Shown here piece after piece: positions 33,279-42,205 of a stretch of DNA of 60,038 nucleotides. This stretch comes from Candidatus Ghiorseimicrobium undicola. GTDB lineage: Bacteria > Omnitrophota > Gorgyraeia > Ghiorseimicrobiales > Ghiorseimicrobiaceae. The notes beneath the pieces were generated by a model. That model saw only the letters and a list, made by a program, of their open reading frames with translations. It did not search any database and had not been told where the DNA came from. The stretch is from assembly GCA_002796125.1 (NCBI GenBank), contig PCWA01000092.1, positions 1 through 60,038 of the forward strand, read 5' to 3'. The translations under genes and the position numbers were made by a program. The stretch's first letter is position 1, and each line of letters opens with the position of its first letter.

Positions 33279-34847
33279 ATGGCTAAGAATTCCATGCTTG
33301 GGGTATCTTTCACTTATGACTCCATAAATATTGTGGAGCAGCAGGCAGGCAAGGCTGTGAATTCCATAAAAATACATATTGATAATAAGCCTGAGGTTTC
33401 AGCCGGCCCGAATACAACGAAGGGCGAGGCTGATACCGCAGAGCTTATAAAAAATACCTTGGCTGAACAAAATATTGCGACGCAAGAAGCAGTTTTGGCC
33501 TTACTGAGCAAAGATTTGATTATAAGATTTTTTGAAATACCGCTTGTGCCTCGCAGCGAGATTGCTTCCACCGTAGGTTTTGAGGCGAAAAAATACGTCC
33601 CTTTTAAATTGGAAGAATTAATTTTTGATTTCCAGCCGAACATAGATAGGAAGAATAAAAAAATAGCCATTTTATTTATATCAATAAGAAGAGAGATAAT
33701 AGACAGGTATATGTCTATCCTGGAGCAGGCGGGTTTAAGCATTGTTTCAGTTGAGCCAATGTTTTTTAGCGTCATGAGAGCGGTTAAGCATATCACTAAA
33801 GCTGCAACCAAAGCGCCAATCGCAATTATTGATGTTGATTCAAGCTTTGAACGCGGAGATATAACGGTCATTGAAAGATTTTATCCCCTCTTAAGCCGCG
33901 ACCTTAATTTAAAAATTTACGCAGATAAAGATAAAGACGCTATTGAGAGCATCGCTTTGAAATTGGGCAATGAAATAAGAATTTCCCTTGATTATTATCG
34001 CCGGCAGTTTCCAGGCAGTTTTGTTAATATCGAAGAACTTATTTTACTTGCTCCGAGAGATTCCGGCGCGCTTGGCGAAACGTTGACTAAAGAGTTGGAA
34101 ATGAAGGTTCTGGCACCTGATATAAATGATTCTTTGGCTTTGATAGGCAAAGAATTGGATTTGGAACAGATTAGAGCCTATGGCGCGTCTTTGCTGAACA
34201 AAGTAAGCCTCCCGATAAAGATTAATCTTTTGGCAAAGATGGCGATTAAAGAGGCGGAAGAAAGGCCCCCGGCAAATTTAGAGAATATCCTGACTATTAT
34301 AGCCGAAAATGTGGATAAGAATTTTGTCATTAAAAATGTTGCGGTATTTTTGATTGTTGCTTCGGCAATTTATTTATTGGGCCTAAGGCAGGTCATGGCT
34401 GTAAATACCCGGCTTAAAAGCATAAAAACGGGAAGACAAAAATTATCTATATTAAAAGACATGAAAAAAATAACCTATCCCGCGCTTCAGACATTTGAAA
34501 AAGAATACGAGAAAAAAATTCAAGCTGTTGAAAAATTAGAAACTGAGAGGTCGTATCTTACTCCGAAACTTTCAGCGGTTGCTAAATCCGCTGAAAAGGG
34601 GATTTGGCTTGATCGGATCAGTTTTGACGATAAACAGGATAAGCAAAATTTGATTATTAGAGGCTTTGTATATTTGGCAGACGGGCAGAAAGAATTTGTC
34701 GCGGTGAATCAGTTTTTATCTAATTTGAAAGCGAGCGAAGAATTCTCGAGTTTTAAGGATATATCTCTCGGTGAAGTATCGCGCCTTAAAAAAGGCGAAT
34801 TTGATTTGACGAGTTTTGAAATACAGTGCAGAGATGTTAAGATGTAA
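33279..34847 (+). CDS. Fused PilM-PilN-like pilus assembly protein
   Basis: 522 residues. Residues 1-330 are actin-like as in PilM ('IRFFEIPLVPRSEIASTVGF', 'FEAKKYVPFKLEEL'). A TM helix at about 358-376 ('VAVFLIVASAIYLLGL') leads into a coiled-coil and a PilN-like periplasmic domain. The single chain has the layout of GspL of type II secretion. It links the cytoplasmic ATPase to the periplasmic alignment ring. PilO- and PilP-like genes follow. Confidence 0.75.
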   Translation: MAKNSMLGVSFTYDSINIVEQQAGKAVNSIKIHIDNKPEVSAGPNTTKGEADTAELIKNTLAEQNIATQEAVLALLSKDLIIRFFEIPLVPRSEIASTVGFEAKKYVPFKLEELIFDFQPNIDRKNKKIAILFISIRREIIDRYMSILEQAGLSIVSVEPMFFSVMRAVKHITKAATKAPIAIIDVDSSFERGDITVIERFYPLLSRDLNLKIYADKDKDAIESIALKLGNEIRISLDYYRRQFPGSFVNIEELILLAPRDSGALGETLTKELEMKVLAPDINDSLALIGKELDLEQIRAYGASLLNKVSLPIKINLLAKMAIKEAEERPPANLENILTIIAENVDKNFVIKNVAVFLIVASAIYLLGLRQVMAVNTRLKSIKTGRQKLSILKDMKKITYPALQTFEKEYEKKIQAVEKLETERSYLTPKLSAVAKSAEKGIWLDRISFDDKQDKQNLIIRGFVYLADGQKEFVAVNQFLSNLKASEEFSSFKDISLGEVSRLKKGEFDLTSFEIQCRDVKM

Positions 34848-34878
34848 GCGCGTCGATACATAGCTGCTTTTCTAAAAT

Positions 34879-35430
34879 ATGCTTACTAATCAAAAGATAG
34901 ACATTTTTGTTTTATTAAAACACTATAAAAAAATATTGCCGGTTATCATTGCTGTCGCTCTTTTGTTTGCATACATCAAAATGCAAGAGGCAGGCGAGAA
35001 AAAAATTGAATTGTTACAAAAGGACATTGAAAAAGAAACAGCCGTTAATGAGCTCATAGATGAAATTAAAGACAAAGAAAAAGCATTTAACCAATACCGG
35101 CAGAAGTTTAGCGAAAAATCATCCGCTTTAATTATGCAGATGATTTCCAGGTTTGCGGCTGAGTCGCAAGTTAAAATAGCATCGCTTAGCCCTTCACGTT
35201 CAAGCAGCGGGGAGGTTTTTAGCCGGATGCCGTTTAACCTTAAGGTTGAAGGCACTTATCATAATTTGGGTTATTTTATCAGCATGATTGAATCATCCGA
35301 AGATATTTTGAAGGTTACTAACTTTAATTTAAGCCACGATATTCCCGGCACTAAAGGCAAAGAAAGCGGGCAGGAAAATTCGCTTATGGCGGTTATCATG
35401 CTTGATGCGATATATCTAATGAAAGATTGA
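34879..35430 (+). CDS. PilO-like alignment subcomplex protein
   Basis: 183 residues. One TM helix at 20-35, a coiled coil ('KIELLQKDIEKETAVNELID'), and a C-terminal ferredoxin-like part with 'NLKVEGTYHNLGYFISMIES', the PilO hallmark. It heterodimerises with PilN in the inner membrane. Confidence 0.8.
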   Translation: MLTNQKIDIFVLLKHYKKILPVIIAVALLFAYIKMQEAGEKKIELLQKDIEKETAVNELIDEIKDKEKAFNQYRQKFSEKSSALIMQMISRFAAESQVKIASLSPSRSSSGEVFSRMPFNLKVEGTYHNLGYFISMIESSEDILKVTNFNLSHDIPGTKGKESGQENSLMAVIMLDAIYLMKD

Positions 35431-35456
35431 AATGCTTTATAAAAATAAAATATAGC

Positions 35457-35861
35457 ATGGAGAAAAAAATATCTTTTTTATTTTTATGTTTTTGCTGCAG
35501 TATTTTTAGTTTGGATGCGCATCCTGCTTTTGCCAAGGATACAGCTGATGCGCAGATAGTTTATTCAAGCGGGACTTATCGCGATCCTTTTCTTTCTTGG
35601 CTGCCTAAGCCTAAAGAAATTGAAGAAATTACAGAGATGATGGGTGCTGCGCAGAATAAAAACATACCTCCTTTTGTTGTCAAGGGTGTTGTTTGGGGTG
35701 AGGGATTTACGCAGGCAATTATAAATGACAGCGTAGTAAAAGAAGGAGATTATATTGAGGGAGCTAAGGTTTTGGAAATAAATAAAGATAAAATAAAATT
35801 ATCTTATGAGGATAATATATTTTTTCTCTCTGTCAGCGTAAATGATAAAGATAAGAAATAA
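35457..35861 (+). CDS. PilP-like pilus assembly protein
   Basis: 134 residues from the ATG at 35457. The track uses a TTG at 35427 that adds ten residues. A signal peptide 'KISFLFLCFCCSIFSL' is followed by 'YRDPFLSWLPK', the PilP 'RDPF' motif. A small beta domain ends the protein ('VVKGVVWGEGFTQAIIND'). It should bridge PilNO to the secretin. Confidence 0.7.
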   Translation: MEKKISFLFLCFCCSIFSLDAHPAFAKDTADAQIVYSSGTYRDPFLSWLPKPKEIEEITEMMGAAQNKNIPPFVVKGVVWGEGFTQAIINDSVVKEGDYIEGAKVLEINKDKIKLSYEDNIFFLSVSVNDKDKK

Positions 35862-35877
35862 TAAAGGAGGTCAGATA

Positions 35878-37434
35878 ATGACTGGCGAAAATAATAGCCG
35901 CGGTTTTATGGTTTTATTATCCATGCTTATATCGTTATGCGTTTTTTCAAATGTTTTTGCCGCCGGTGATATCCCTTATGAAAATCTTTGGAAGCGTATT
36001 TCTATGGATTTCAAAGACGCCGATCTTAAAGACGTGCTGAAAATTTTTTCCCAGCAGTCAGGCCTGAATTTTGTAGCCGCGAGCGATGTGGAAGATAAAA
36101 CGCTCACGCTTTATTTGGATAATATTACGGTAAGAGAGGCCTTAGATAAGCTTTTGTCCGCCAATAATTTAGCATATGAGCTTTCTCCCCAGAGCAATGT
36201 CTTTGTAGTAAAGCCTTTGGCGCTGCCTGATAAAATTAAGACCGTTACTAAAGTATTCTATCTTAAGTTCGCGCGCGTGCCTGGTTCGCGCCTGAGCAAG
36301 GAAATAGAATCCGGTTTAAAGAAAGAAGCCGAGCTTACAGGCGGGGAGAGTCAACAATCAAAGTCAACAGCTGAAGAAGGCGGTATATTGCTAACGCTTA
36401 AAAACGTTATTACTGAGTATGGTAAAATAGATATAGACCCGCGCACAAACAGCCTTATTATAACGGATATCCCTCAGCAGTTCAGCGTGATAGAAGAAGT
36501 AATCGCGAAATTGGACAAATCCCTGCCGCAGTTAATGATAGAGGTAGAGATACTGGATGTTGCCAAAACCAAGATAGATGAGTTGGGAGTTAAATGGCCG
36601 CAAGCTATCGCAAAGCTTGATATTACGGGCTCCAGGATTACGTCTTTCCCATTTACTACCAGCAGATATCATGCGGATATCAGCGGCGCCGCATGGAGCG
36701 AGCTGACAAGCCCGGGCGGTACGGATTTAAGCGGGTGGGATGCGACAAAATTTGCTCCGACTATATTTAAGATAATAAACGCGGAACTCGCCTTGAATTT
36801 TCTTTTAAACGATAAGCACACTAAATTTCTCGCCCGTCCGCGTATTCTTACGACGAGTAATGAGACCGCGGAAATAAAAATTGTTTCCGATGAGGTAATA
36901 GGTTTAAAAAGAGAATATACGACTGAAGAAGGCACGACTAATGTTACCGAGGAGGCAGAGCGCGCCGAAACGGGTATAGCTTTAAGGGTTACGCCGCAGG
37001 TAAACCTTGATAATAACGAGATAACCATGTTTCTTACGCCTATAGTCGCAGAAAGCAAGGATTCAAGCGTTGAATCCGCCATAGGGCAGAAATATAAAGA
37101 CGTAGAAAAAAGAATTACAAAGTCAATAGTTAGAATGAAAGATTCTGAAACATTGATTATAGGCGGGCTTATACGCAAAAAGGATGAAGAAGCAAGATTC
37201 AAGGTTCCTTTTTTATCCAGTATTCCTATTTTAGGGGCGATGTTTAGAAGCAAGAGTAAGACCGCCGAAGACAGGGAATTGGTCCTGTTTCTTACTCCTC
37301 ATATTCTGCGCGATGATGGATGGGGCTATGTCAATCCTGCAGGTTCCCGTGGTTTGGCAATGGGTTTAGACAGGGAGCAATCATTATCAGGCAGGGATAT
37401 GGAAATAGAAAGATTATTGATGCAGTATGAATAA
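35878..37434 (+). CDS. Type IV pilus / type II secretion secretin
   Basis: 518 residues from ATG 35878 with AAAGGAGG upstream. It has a signal peptide, an STN/N0-like domain at about 35-110 ('DFKDADLKDVLKIFSQQSG'), an N1-type domain ending 'NSLIITDIPQQFSVIEEVI', and the C-terminal secretin pore domain with 'GLIRKKDEEARFKVPFLSSI' and 'GAMFRSKSKTAEDRELVLFL'. It forms the outer-membrane gate for the fibre, which implies a diderm cell. Confidence 0.9.
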   Translation: MTGENNSRGFMVLLSMLISLCVFSNVFAAGDIPYENLWKRISMDFKDADLKDVLKIFSQQSGLNFVAASDVEDKTLTLYLDNITVREALDKLLSANNLAYELSPQSNVFVVKPLALPDKIKTVTKVFYLKFARVPGSRLSKEIESGLKKEAELTGGESQQSKSTAEEGGILLTLKNVITEYGKIDIDPRTNSLIITDIPQQFSVIEEVIAKLDKSLPQLMIEVEILDVAKTKIDELGVKWPQAIAKLDITGSRITSFPFTTSRYHADISGAAWSELTSPGGTDLSGWDATKFAPTIFKIINAELALNFLLNDKHTKFLARPRILTTSNETAEIKIVSDEVIGLKREYTTEEGTTNVTEEAERAETGIALRVTPQVNLDNNEITMFLTPIVAESKDSSVESAIGQKYKDVEKRITKSIVRMKDSETLIIGGLIRKKDEEARFKVPFLSSIPILGAMFRSKSKTAEDRELVLFLTPHILRDDGWGYVNPAGSRGLAMGLDREQSLSGRDMEIERLLMQYE

Positions 37435-37446
37435 GGGCATAATATT

Positions 37447-39156
37447 ATGGCGCGGGCTTATTTAAAATTAGGCGAGATATTGATAAAAGACGGGCTGATT
37501 ACGGAGGATCAGTTAAATCAGGCTCTTGCCATACAGGCCGAACACGGCGGCAGGATAGGCGAAGTTTTGGTAAATCTCAAGCTTGTTACCGAGCAGAATA
37601 TGATCGCGGCTATTGCCAAACAGTTGTCTATACCTTATGTAAGTTTGGGTACCGGCCATTTAAAGCCTGCCGTAGATCAGGGGTTGGAAGAATTGATCCC
37701 GCGGGATTACGCGGTTAAGCATTTTGTTTTACCTTTGTCGCGCAATCTTAATTCACTTACTTGCGCCATATCGGATCCGTTTGATCTTTTATTGCTGGAT
37801 AACCTTAAGAAGATGACCGGATGCGAAATAAACCCGGTTATAGCCACAAGCACGGATATAGAGACGGCGATTGATAAATTTTATGAAAAAGCGAGTATAT
37901 TTAAACAGGCGATACAGGAATCATATAAGATAAATAAACAGCCCTACATTAAAGATGAATCGGAGGAAGACGGCCTTAGCCTTGATAAACTTATAGAAAA
38001 AGCGGAAGAGGCCCCTGTAGTTAAACTTGTGGATTTAATTATCAGCCAGGCGATTGAAGAAAGGGCTTCTGACATACATATTGAGCCGTTTAAGGACAGG
38101 ATATCGCTGCGTTACCGCATTGACGGCAAGCTCTATGAGATACCGCCGCCTGCCAAACACCTGCATTTACCCATACTTTCCCGCATTAAAATACTTTCAA
38201 ATTTAAACATAGCCGAGAAACGCCTGCCGCAAGGCGGGGCCTTTTTCGTAAAAATTAAGAATCGCAATATAGATTTGAGGGTTTCCACCATCCCTACTAT
38301 ATACGGCGAGAAGATGGTATTAAGAATACTGGATAAGGAAAGCGTTAATCTGGACCTGTCGGCTTTGGGCTTTGATGATAAGCAATTGGCAGATTTTAAA
38401 AAAGGGATAAGCGCTCCTTATGGGCTGGTCTTTCTTACCGGGCCAACCGGCTCAGGCAAGACAACCACGCTTTATGCCGCGATTAACGCGATAAAATCGC
38501 CTCATAAAAATATTGTCACTGTAGAAGATCCGGTAGAATACCGTTTAGACGGCGTTAACCAGGTGCAGATAAAGCCGGATATCGGCCTGACTTTTGCCGA
38601 AGCTTTAAGGACATTTTTGAGGCAGGACCCGGATGTAATGCTGGTGGGTGAGGTCAGAGATTTAGAAACCGCGCAAATATGCGTGAGGAGCGCTTTGACC
38701 GGGCATTTGGTTTTTTCCACCTTGCATACAAATGACGCTACGAGCGCGATTACCCGTCTTATTGATATAGGTATTGAGTCGTATCTATTGCTGCCTTCTT
38801 TAATTATGATTGTTGCGCAACGTCTTGTGCGCAAGCTTTGCCCGCACTGCAAGGAAGCCTATGAGCCGGAGCATAAAAAAATAGGCACTGTTGGAATACG
38901 GTCAGATTTAATTTACCGCGCCAAGGGCTGTGATCAATGCGCTAATATGGGCTATAAGGGGCGTATTTGTATTTCAGAGGTATTGCTTGTTTCTAATGAA
39001 ATACTGGACGCGCTTTCTGAAGGGATTTCTCTGAGGAAAGTTAATGAACTGGCGCGCAGGCAGAATGTTGCTACTTTATTTGAGAGCGGGATAAGAAAAG
39101 TTGAACAGGGGCTTACCACTTTGGAAGAAGTAATGAGCGTCGCCTTAGAGACTTAG
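37447..39156 (+). CDS. PilB/GspE assembly ATPase
   Basis: 569 residues. MshEN/GspE N-terminal domain (1-150) with 'LGEILIKDGLITEDQLNQAL'. Walker A is 'LTGPTGSGKTTTLYAAI', the Asp box is 'VEDPVEY', Walker B is 'RQDPDVMLVGEVRD', and the His box is 'FSTLHTNDA'. A tetracysteine zinc site reads 'CPHC' and 'CDQC'. It powers pilus extension from the cytoplasm. No PilT retraction ATPase is present nearby. Confidence 0.95.
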   Translation: MARAYLKLGEILIKDGLITEDQLNQALAIQAEHGGRIGEVLVNLKLVTEQNMIAAIAKQLSIPYVSLGTGHLKPAVDQGLEELIPRDYAVKHFVLPLSRNLNSLTCAISDPFDLLLLDNLKKMTGCEINPVIATSTDIETAIDKFYEKASIFKQAIQESYKINKQPYIKDESEEDGLSLDKLIEKAEEAPVVKLVDLIISQAIEERASDIHIEPFKDRISLRYRIDGKLYEIPPPAKHLHLPILSRIKILSNLNIAEKRLPQGGAFFVKIKNRNIDLRVSTIPTIYGEKMVLRILDKESVNLDLSALGFDDKQLADFKKGISAPYGLVFLTGPTGSGKTTTLYAAINAIKSPHKNIVTVEDPVEYRLDGVNQVQIKPDIGLTFAEALRTFLRQDPDVMLVGEVRDLETAQICVRSALTGHLVFSTLHTNDATSAITRLIDIGIESYLLLPSLIMIVAQRLVRKLCPHCKEAYEPEHKKIGTVGIRSDLIYRAKGCDQCANMGYKGRICISEVLLVSNEILDALSEGISLRKVNELARRQNVATLFESGIRKVEQGLTTLEEVMSVALET

Positions 39157-39168
39157 TTTAAGCATACT

Positions 39169-40422
39169 ATGCCGAATTTTTCCTATACAGCCAGAACAAG
39201 AGAAGGCAAGAAAGAAATCGGTACGTCAAACGCGATTTCTAAAGATGCTTTAGCGCAGCGCCTTCAAGAACGCGGGCTTATTGTAACCAAAATTGTTTCC
39301 GTGGAAAAAACTCGCGGTAAGATGATGGGTTTTGATGTAGGCAAGGAAGCCCCTAAGAAATTCACCCATAGCGGAGTAAAATTATACGACCTTGTTTTTT
39401 TTGCCAGGCAGCTCGCTATCCTCGTCGATTCCGGAGTAACGATACATAGAAGTTTGGACGCTCTTTTAAAACAGGTGGATTCTGTTAAGCTGCATAAGAT
39501 TATTCTTCAGGCGAAAAAAGATATTGAGGCGGGCCTGACTCTTAAGGATGCCCTGGCAAAGTACCCAAAGGTTTTTTCCGAGTTGTGGATAAATATTATT
39601 GAGTCAGGCGAGGCGAGCGGAAATTTAGCTTTGGTTTTGGACAGGCTGGCTAAATATATGGAAATGCGCGCCGAGTTTAACCGTAAGATTACATCCGCTT
39701 TGATTTATCCGGTTATATTATTTGCAGTGGCTTTATGCGCCATAATATTTTTTGTGGTAAAAATCGTGCCCACGTTCGCGGAGTTATTTAAGGGTTTAGG
39801 CGCGGAACTGCCGGCTCTTACAAAGGCCTTGGTCAATATTAGCAACGGCGTAAAGGATAATTTTTTTATCGGCATAGCTTTAATCATCGGCCTTTATTTC
39901 GCTTTCAAAACTTTTGTTAAAACAAGCCAGGGCAGGTATATTTTTGACGTGTTTAAGATAAAGCTTCCGCTATTCGGAGATTTTTTCAAGGTTATGGCGG
40001 TTGAAAGGTTTACTTCCGAGATGGCGACTTTAATAGAAGGCGGCGTGCCCATACTTTATGCTTTGGAGATTACCGAACGAAGCTCGGGCAATAAGATCCT
40101 GCAGGCGATAATCAGGGACGTGAAAGTAAACGTGAGAGAAGGGCAGTCTTTGGCGGCATTATTGGGGAAAAACAGTTTTTTCGAGCCTATGGTTATACAG
40201 ATGATTTCCATAGGAGAAGAGGTAGGCGAGCTGGCTAAAATGTTCAGGCGCGTGGCTAATTTTTACGAAGAGTATGTCCAGACCTTTATCGGCAGGTTCG
40301 CCACTATATTTGAACCTATTATGTTGGTGTTTATGGGCGGCGTAATCGGTACTATGCTTATCGCTTTATTTTTGCCTATTTTCAGCATCGCGACTTTAGG
40401 CGGAAAAGCAGCGGGTTTTTAA
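39169..40422 (+). CDS. PilC/GspF inner-membrane platform protein
   Basis: 417 residues. An N-terminal 'FSYTARTREGKKEIGTSNA' then two T2SSF domains with TM helices ('ALIYPVILFAVALCAIIFFV', C-terminal 'IFEPIMLVFMGGVIGTMLIA'). It is the platform on which PilB acts, 12 nt after the ATPase gene. Confidence 0.95.
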   Translation: MPNFSYTARTREGKKEIGTSNAISKDALAQRLQERGLIVTKIVSVEKTRGKMMGFDVGKEAPKKFTHSGVKLYDLVFFARQLAILVDSGVTIHRSLDALLKQVDSVKLHKIILQAKKDIEAGLTLKDALAKYPKVFSELWINIIESGEASGNLALVLDRLAKYMEMRAEFNRKITSALIYPVILFAVALCAIIFFVVKIVPTFAELFKGLGAELPALTKALVNISNGVKDNFFIGIALIIGLYFAFKTFVKTSQGRYIFDVFKIKLPLFGDFFKVMAVERFTSEMATLIEGGVPILYALEITERSSGNKILQAIIRDVKVNVREGQSLAALLGKNSFFEPMVIQMISIGEEVGELAKMFRRVANFYEEYVQTFIGRFATIFEPIMLVFMGGVIGTMLIALFLPIFSIATLGGKAAGF

Positions 40423-40639
40423 CCTTGCTTTTAGTTGAAAATAGATGAAATATATGTTAAGCTTCTATGGAGGGGGGTGATAGGTAAAAACAGCAGGATC
40501 AATAAGCAAGGCCATGATATTTCTGATGCGCAGGATAATTAAAAATACGCCTTGCCTTAAGGTTGCGTGGTAGGCACAATAAAGTGCCAACTGCGCCTTT
40601 GTTGGGCGGGTGTTTCGCTTTCAGCGAAAGGAGGAGGAT
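40423..40639 (+). promoter_or_regulatory. Structured leader upstream of the first pilin gene
   Basis: The 217-nt spacer has several possible helices: GCAAGGC (~40508) with GCCTTGC (~40551), GGCAC-aataaa-GTGCC, and TTTCGC-tttca-GCGAAA ending at the GGAGGAGG ribosome binding site. It does not fit the c-di-GMP-I consensus. It could be an RNA control element or an mRNA-stabilising leader for a highly expressed pilin. Confidence 0.4.
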
Positions 40640-41047
40640 ATGTTTAGTAGAAGAGGTTTTACCCTTCTAGAACTTATCATTGTGGTAATAATCATTGCTA
40701 TATTGGCCGGAGTGGCGCTCCCTCAATATATAAAATCAGTGGAAAGAGCCAAAGCCGGTAAAGCGGTTAACGCTTTGGGAATAATCAGGCAGGCGGAGAA
40801 TCTGTATCGCGCGGCCAACGATACTTATATTGATATTTCCAGCGGCGGCTATGAGGCGGCCTTAGGTAATTACGTGGAAATGGTAAATGTTGATGCCGAT
40901 ACGGATTGGGCGTATGATGTTACTGGTTCAGGACCGGATACTTTTCTTGCGACCGCTTCAAGAAACACTGGCCCATACGCGGGCGAGAGTATAACAATTG
41001 ACCAGGACGGCGTTATTGACTGGAGCGGTTGGTCGATCGGGCCATAG
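40640..41047 (+). CDS. Type IV pilin / major pseudopilin
   Basis: 135 residues from the ATG at 40640, 4 nt after GGAGGAGG. The track start at 40610 is upstream of the RBS. The prepilin leader 'MFSRRG' is cut before 'FTLLELIIVVIIIAILAGV', with Glu5 present. A short globular domain follows ('YDVTGSGPDTFLA'). It is likely the main fibre subunit. Confidence 0.9.
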   Translation: MFSRRGFTLLELIIVVIIIAILAGVALPQYIKSVERAKAGKAVNALGIIRQAENLYRAANDTYIDISSGGYEAALGNYVEMVNVDADTDWAYDVTGSGPDTFLATASRNTGPYAGESITIDQDGVIDWSGWSIGP

Positions 41048-41155
41048 TAGCATAATTTAGTACTTATTGTTTTGTAAAAGCCCGTTAGAAAATTATACTG
41101 CTTTTGGATAGTGGAGTTTGTCCGGTATTAAGAAGCTTATATGCAAGGGAATAAA

Positions 41156-41770
41156 ATGTCAGAATCTGTATGTTTACCCCGTACGAAGCTAACAGCCGCA
41201 ACTGGCGCGATCTTCGTACGGGGTTTATTTTGCAGGTTTCTGAACTTGTTGGTCCGCAAAAGGCATAAGCGTAATTTTCTAGCAAGCCATGCCCCGTACG
41301 AAGCTAACAGCCATAATCGGCGTAATCTTCGTACGGGGTTTAGCCCGCATGAAGCCAGCAACCTTAACTGGCACGATCTTCATACGGGCTTTACTTTAAT
41401 AGAATTAGTAATCGTCGTAATAATTCTGGCGATATTGGCATCTATGGCTGTGCCCGGTTTTATCAAATCAAAAGAACAGGCATTGGCAAATTCGGCTATT
41501 GTCTGTCTTCGGTTGATACGCGCCGCGGAATTGGCATACTTGAGCGAAACAACCACATTTTATCCGGCAGGAGGTAGTGAGGGCGACATTGCCGTTATTA
41601 ATACCAATCTCAGGCTGGATTTAAACGAGAATGATTGGGATTATACCGTTACAGGCGGGGCCGGCTTCTTTCAAGCTGATGCTGTCAGAATAGACGGCCC
41701 TTTTACGGGGTGTACGTATTTTATAGACGAGACTGCCGCGGATCCGGCTGATAACGGATTATGCCCTTAA
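41156..41770 (+). CDS. Pilin-like protein with a long repeat-encoded N-terminal extension
   Basis: Mature pilin features start at 'GFTLIELVIVVIILAILASM', but about 80 residues precede the cleavage site. This leader is encoded by three copies of a 47-bp hairpin repeat and has no in-frame ATG close to the pilin. AAGGG at about 41142-41147 supports the ATG at 41156, and ATG 41141 is the track start. The globular domain resembles the preceding pilin ('WDYTVTGGAGFFQADAVR') and has a C-terminal Cys pair. Either the leader is tolerated, or the true start is a non-ATG codon, or the gene is impaired. Confidence 0.6.
   Translation: MSESVCLPRTKLTAATGAIFVRGLFCRFLNLLVRKRHKRNFLASHAPYEANSHNRRNLRTGFSPHEASNLNWHDLHTGFTLIELVIVVIILAILASMAVPGFIKSKEQALANSAIVCLRLIRAAELAYLSETTTFYPAGGSEGDIAVINTNLRLDLNENDWDYTVTGGAGFFQADAVRIDGPFTGCTYFIDETAADPADNGLCP
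41177..41223 (+). repeat. 47-bp hairpin repeat, copy 1
   Basis: CCCCGTACGAAG and CTTCGTACGGGG form a perfect 12-bp stem around a 23-nt loop. It lies inside the pilin ORF, in a different codon phase from copies 2 and 3. Confidence 0.9.
41292..41338 (+). repeat. 47-bp hairpin repeat, copy 2
   Basis: Same perfect 12-bp stem as copy 1. The loop starts CTAACAGCC as in copy 1 and then diverges (loop ends CGGCGTAAT). Confidence 0.9.
41343..41389 (+). repeat. 47-bp hairpin repeat, copy 3, fused to the pilin start
   Basis: GCCCGCATGAAG and CTTCATACGGGC form the stem with one mismatch. The outermost pair and an internal pair are changed on both arms relative to copies 1 and 2. The 3' arm encodes 'LHTG', the residues at the prepilin cleavage site. 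Confidence 0.85.
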
Positions 41771-41803
41771 TTTAGCCTGAAACTGTATTTTTAGGCTACA
41801 GCC

Positions 41804-42205
41804 ATGAAAAAAAATAGAAATAAAGGCTTTACGTTAATCGAGATAATAATCGCAAGCATAATTATGGCGCTTACCATAGGCGGGGTATTTGCGGTTTTTT
41901 CTTCGGGGAGTAAATATGTTTTTCGCGCCTCGCGGCGCCTTTCGGCGATCAACCTCGCTCAGAGGGAAATGGAAAATCTCAGAGAGCATGTCAGGTCTGA
42001 TACATGGGATAATTTCGCCAATCAACTTACGGTTTTAGGATGGTCTGTTTGGCAGAATTTTCCTGCCGGCACTACAAATTTACCCAACGCGCAATTCAGA
42101 TTTACGGTAGTCCCGGACAATTTTGGCGCCAGCCCGACTGCCCTTCCGGCCGGTGAGCAATGCCGCGCCGTATATATGCAGGTGCAGTGGGATGAAGTGC
42201 AGTGA
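41804..42205 (+). CDS. Minor pseudopilin (GspI/PilV-like)
   Basis: 133 residues. The prepilin leader 'MKKNRNKG' precedes 'FTLIEIIIASIIMALTIGGV'. 'INLAQREMENLREHVR' is the helix motif of GspI/PilV-type minor pilins. It overlaps the next gene by 1-4 nt. It likely forms a tip complex with it. Confidence 0.8.
   Translation: MKKNRNKGFTLIEIIIASIIMALTIGGVFAVFSSGSKYVFRASRRLSAINLAQREMENLREHVRSDTWDNFANQLTVLGWSVWQNFPAGTTNLPNAQFRFTVVPDNFGASPTALPAGEQCRAVYMQVQWDEVQ

Noticed and set aside
33314-33871. 185-residue minus-strand ORF inside the PilM-PilN gene
   Set aside because: Antisense to conserved PilM motifs, no RBS.
36669-37253. 194-residue minus-strand ORF inside the secretin gene
   Set aside because: Shadow of the secretin domain; Ser/Val-rich artefact of antisense reading.
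40423-40639. c-di-GMP-I (GEMM) riboswitch before the pilin
   Set aside because: The expected conserved core segments were not found; only generic hairpins are present.
41177-41389. CRISPR array
   Set aside because: Three palindromic 47-bp units with unequal spacing, inside an ORF and without cas genes.
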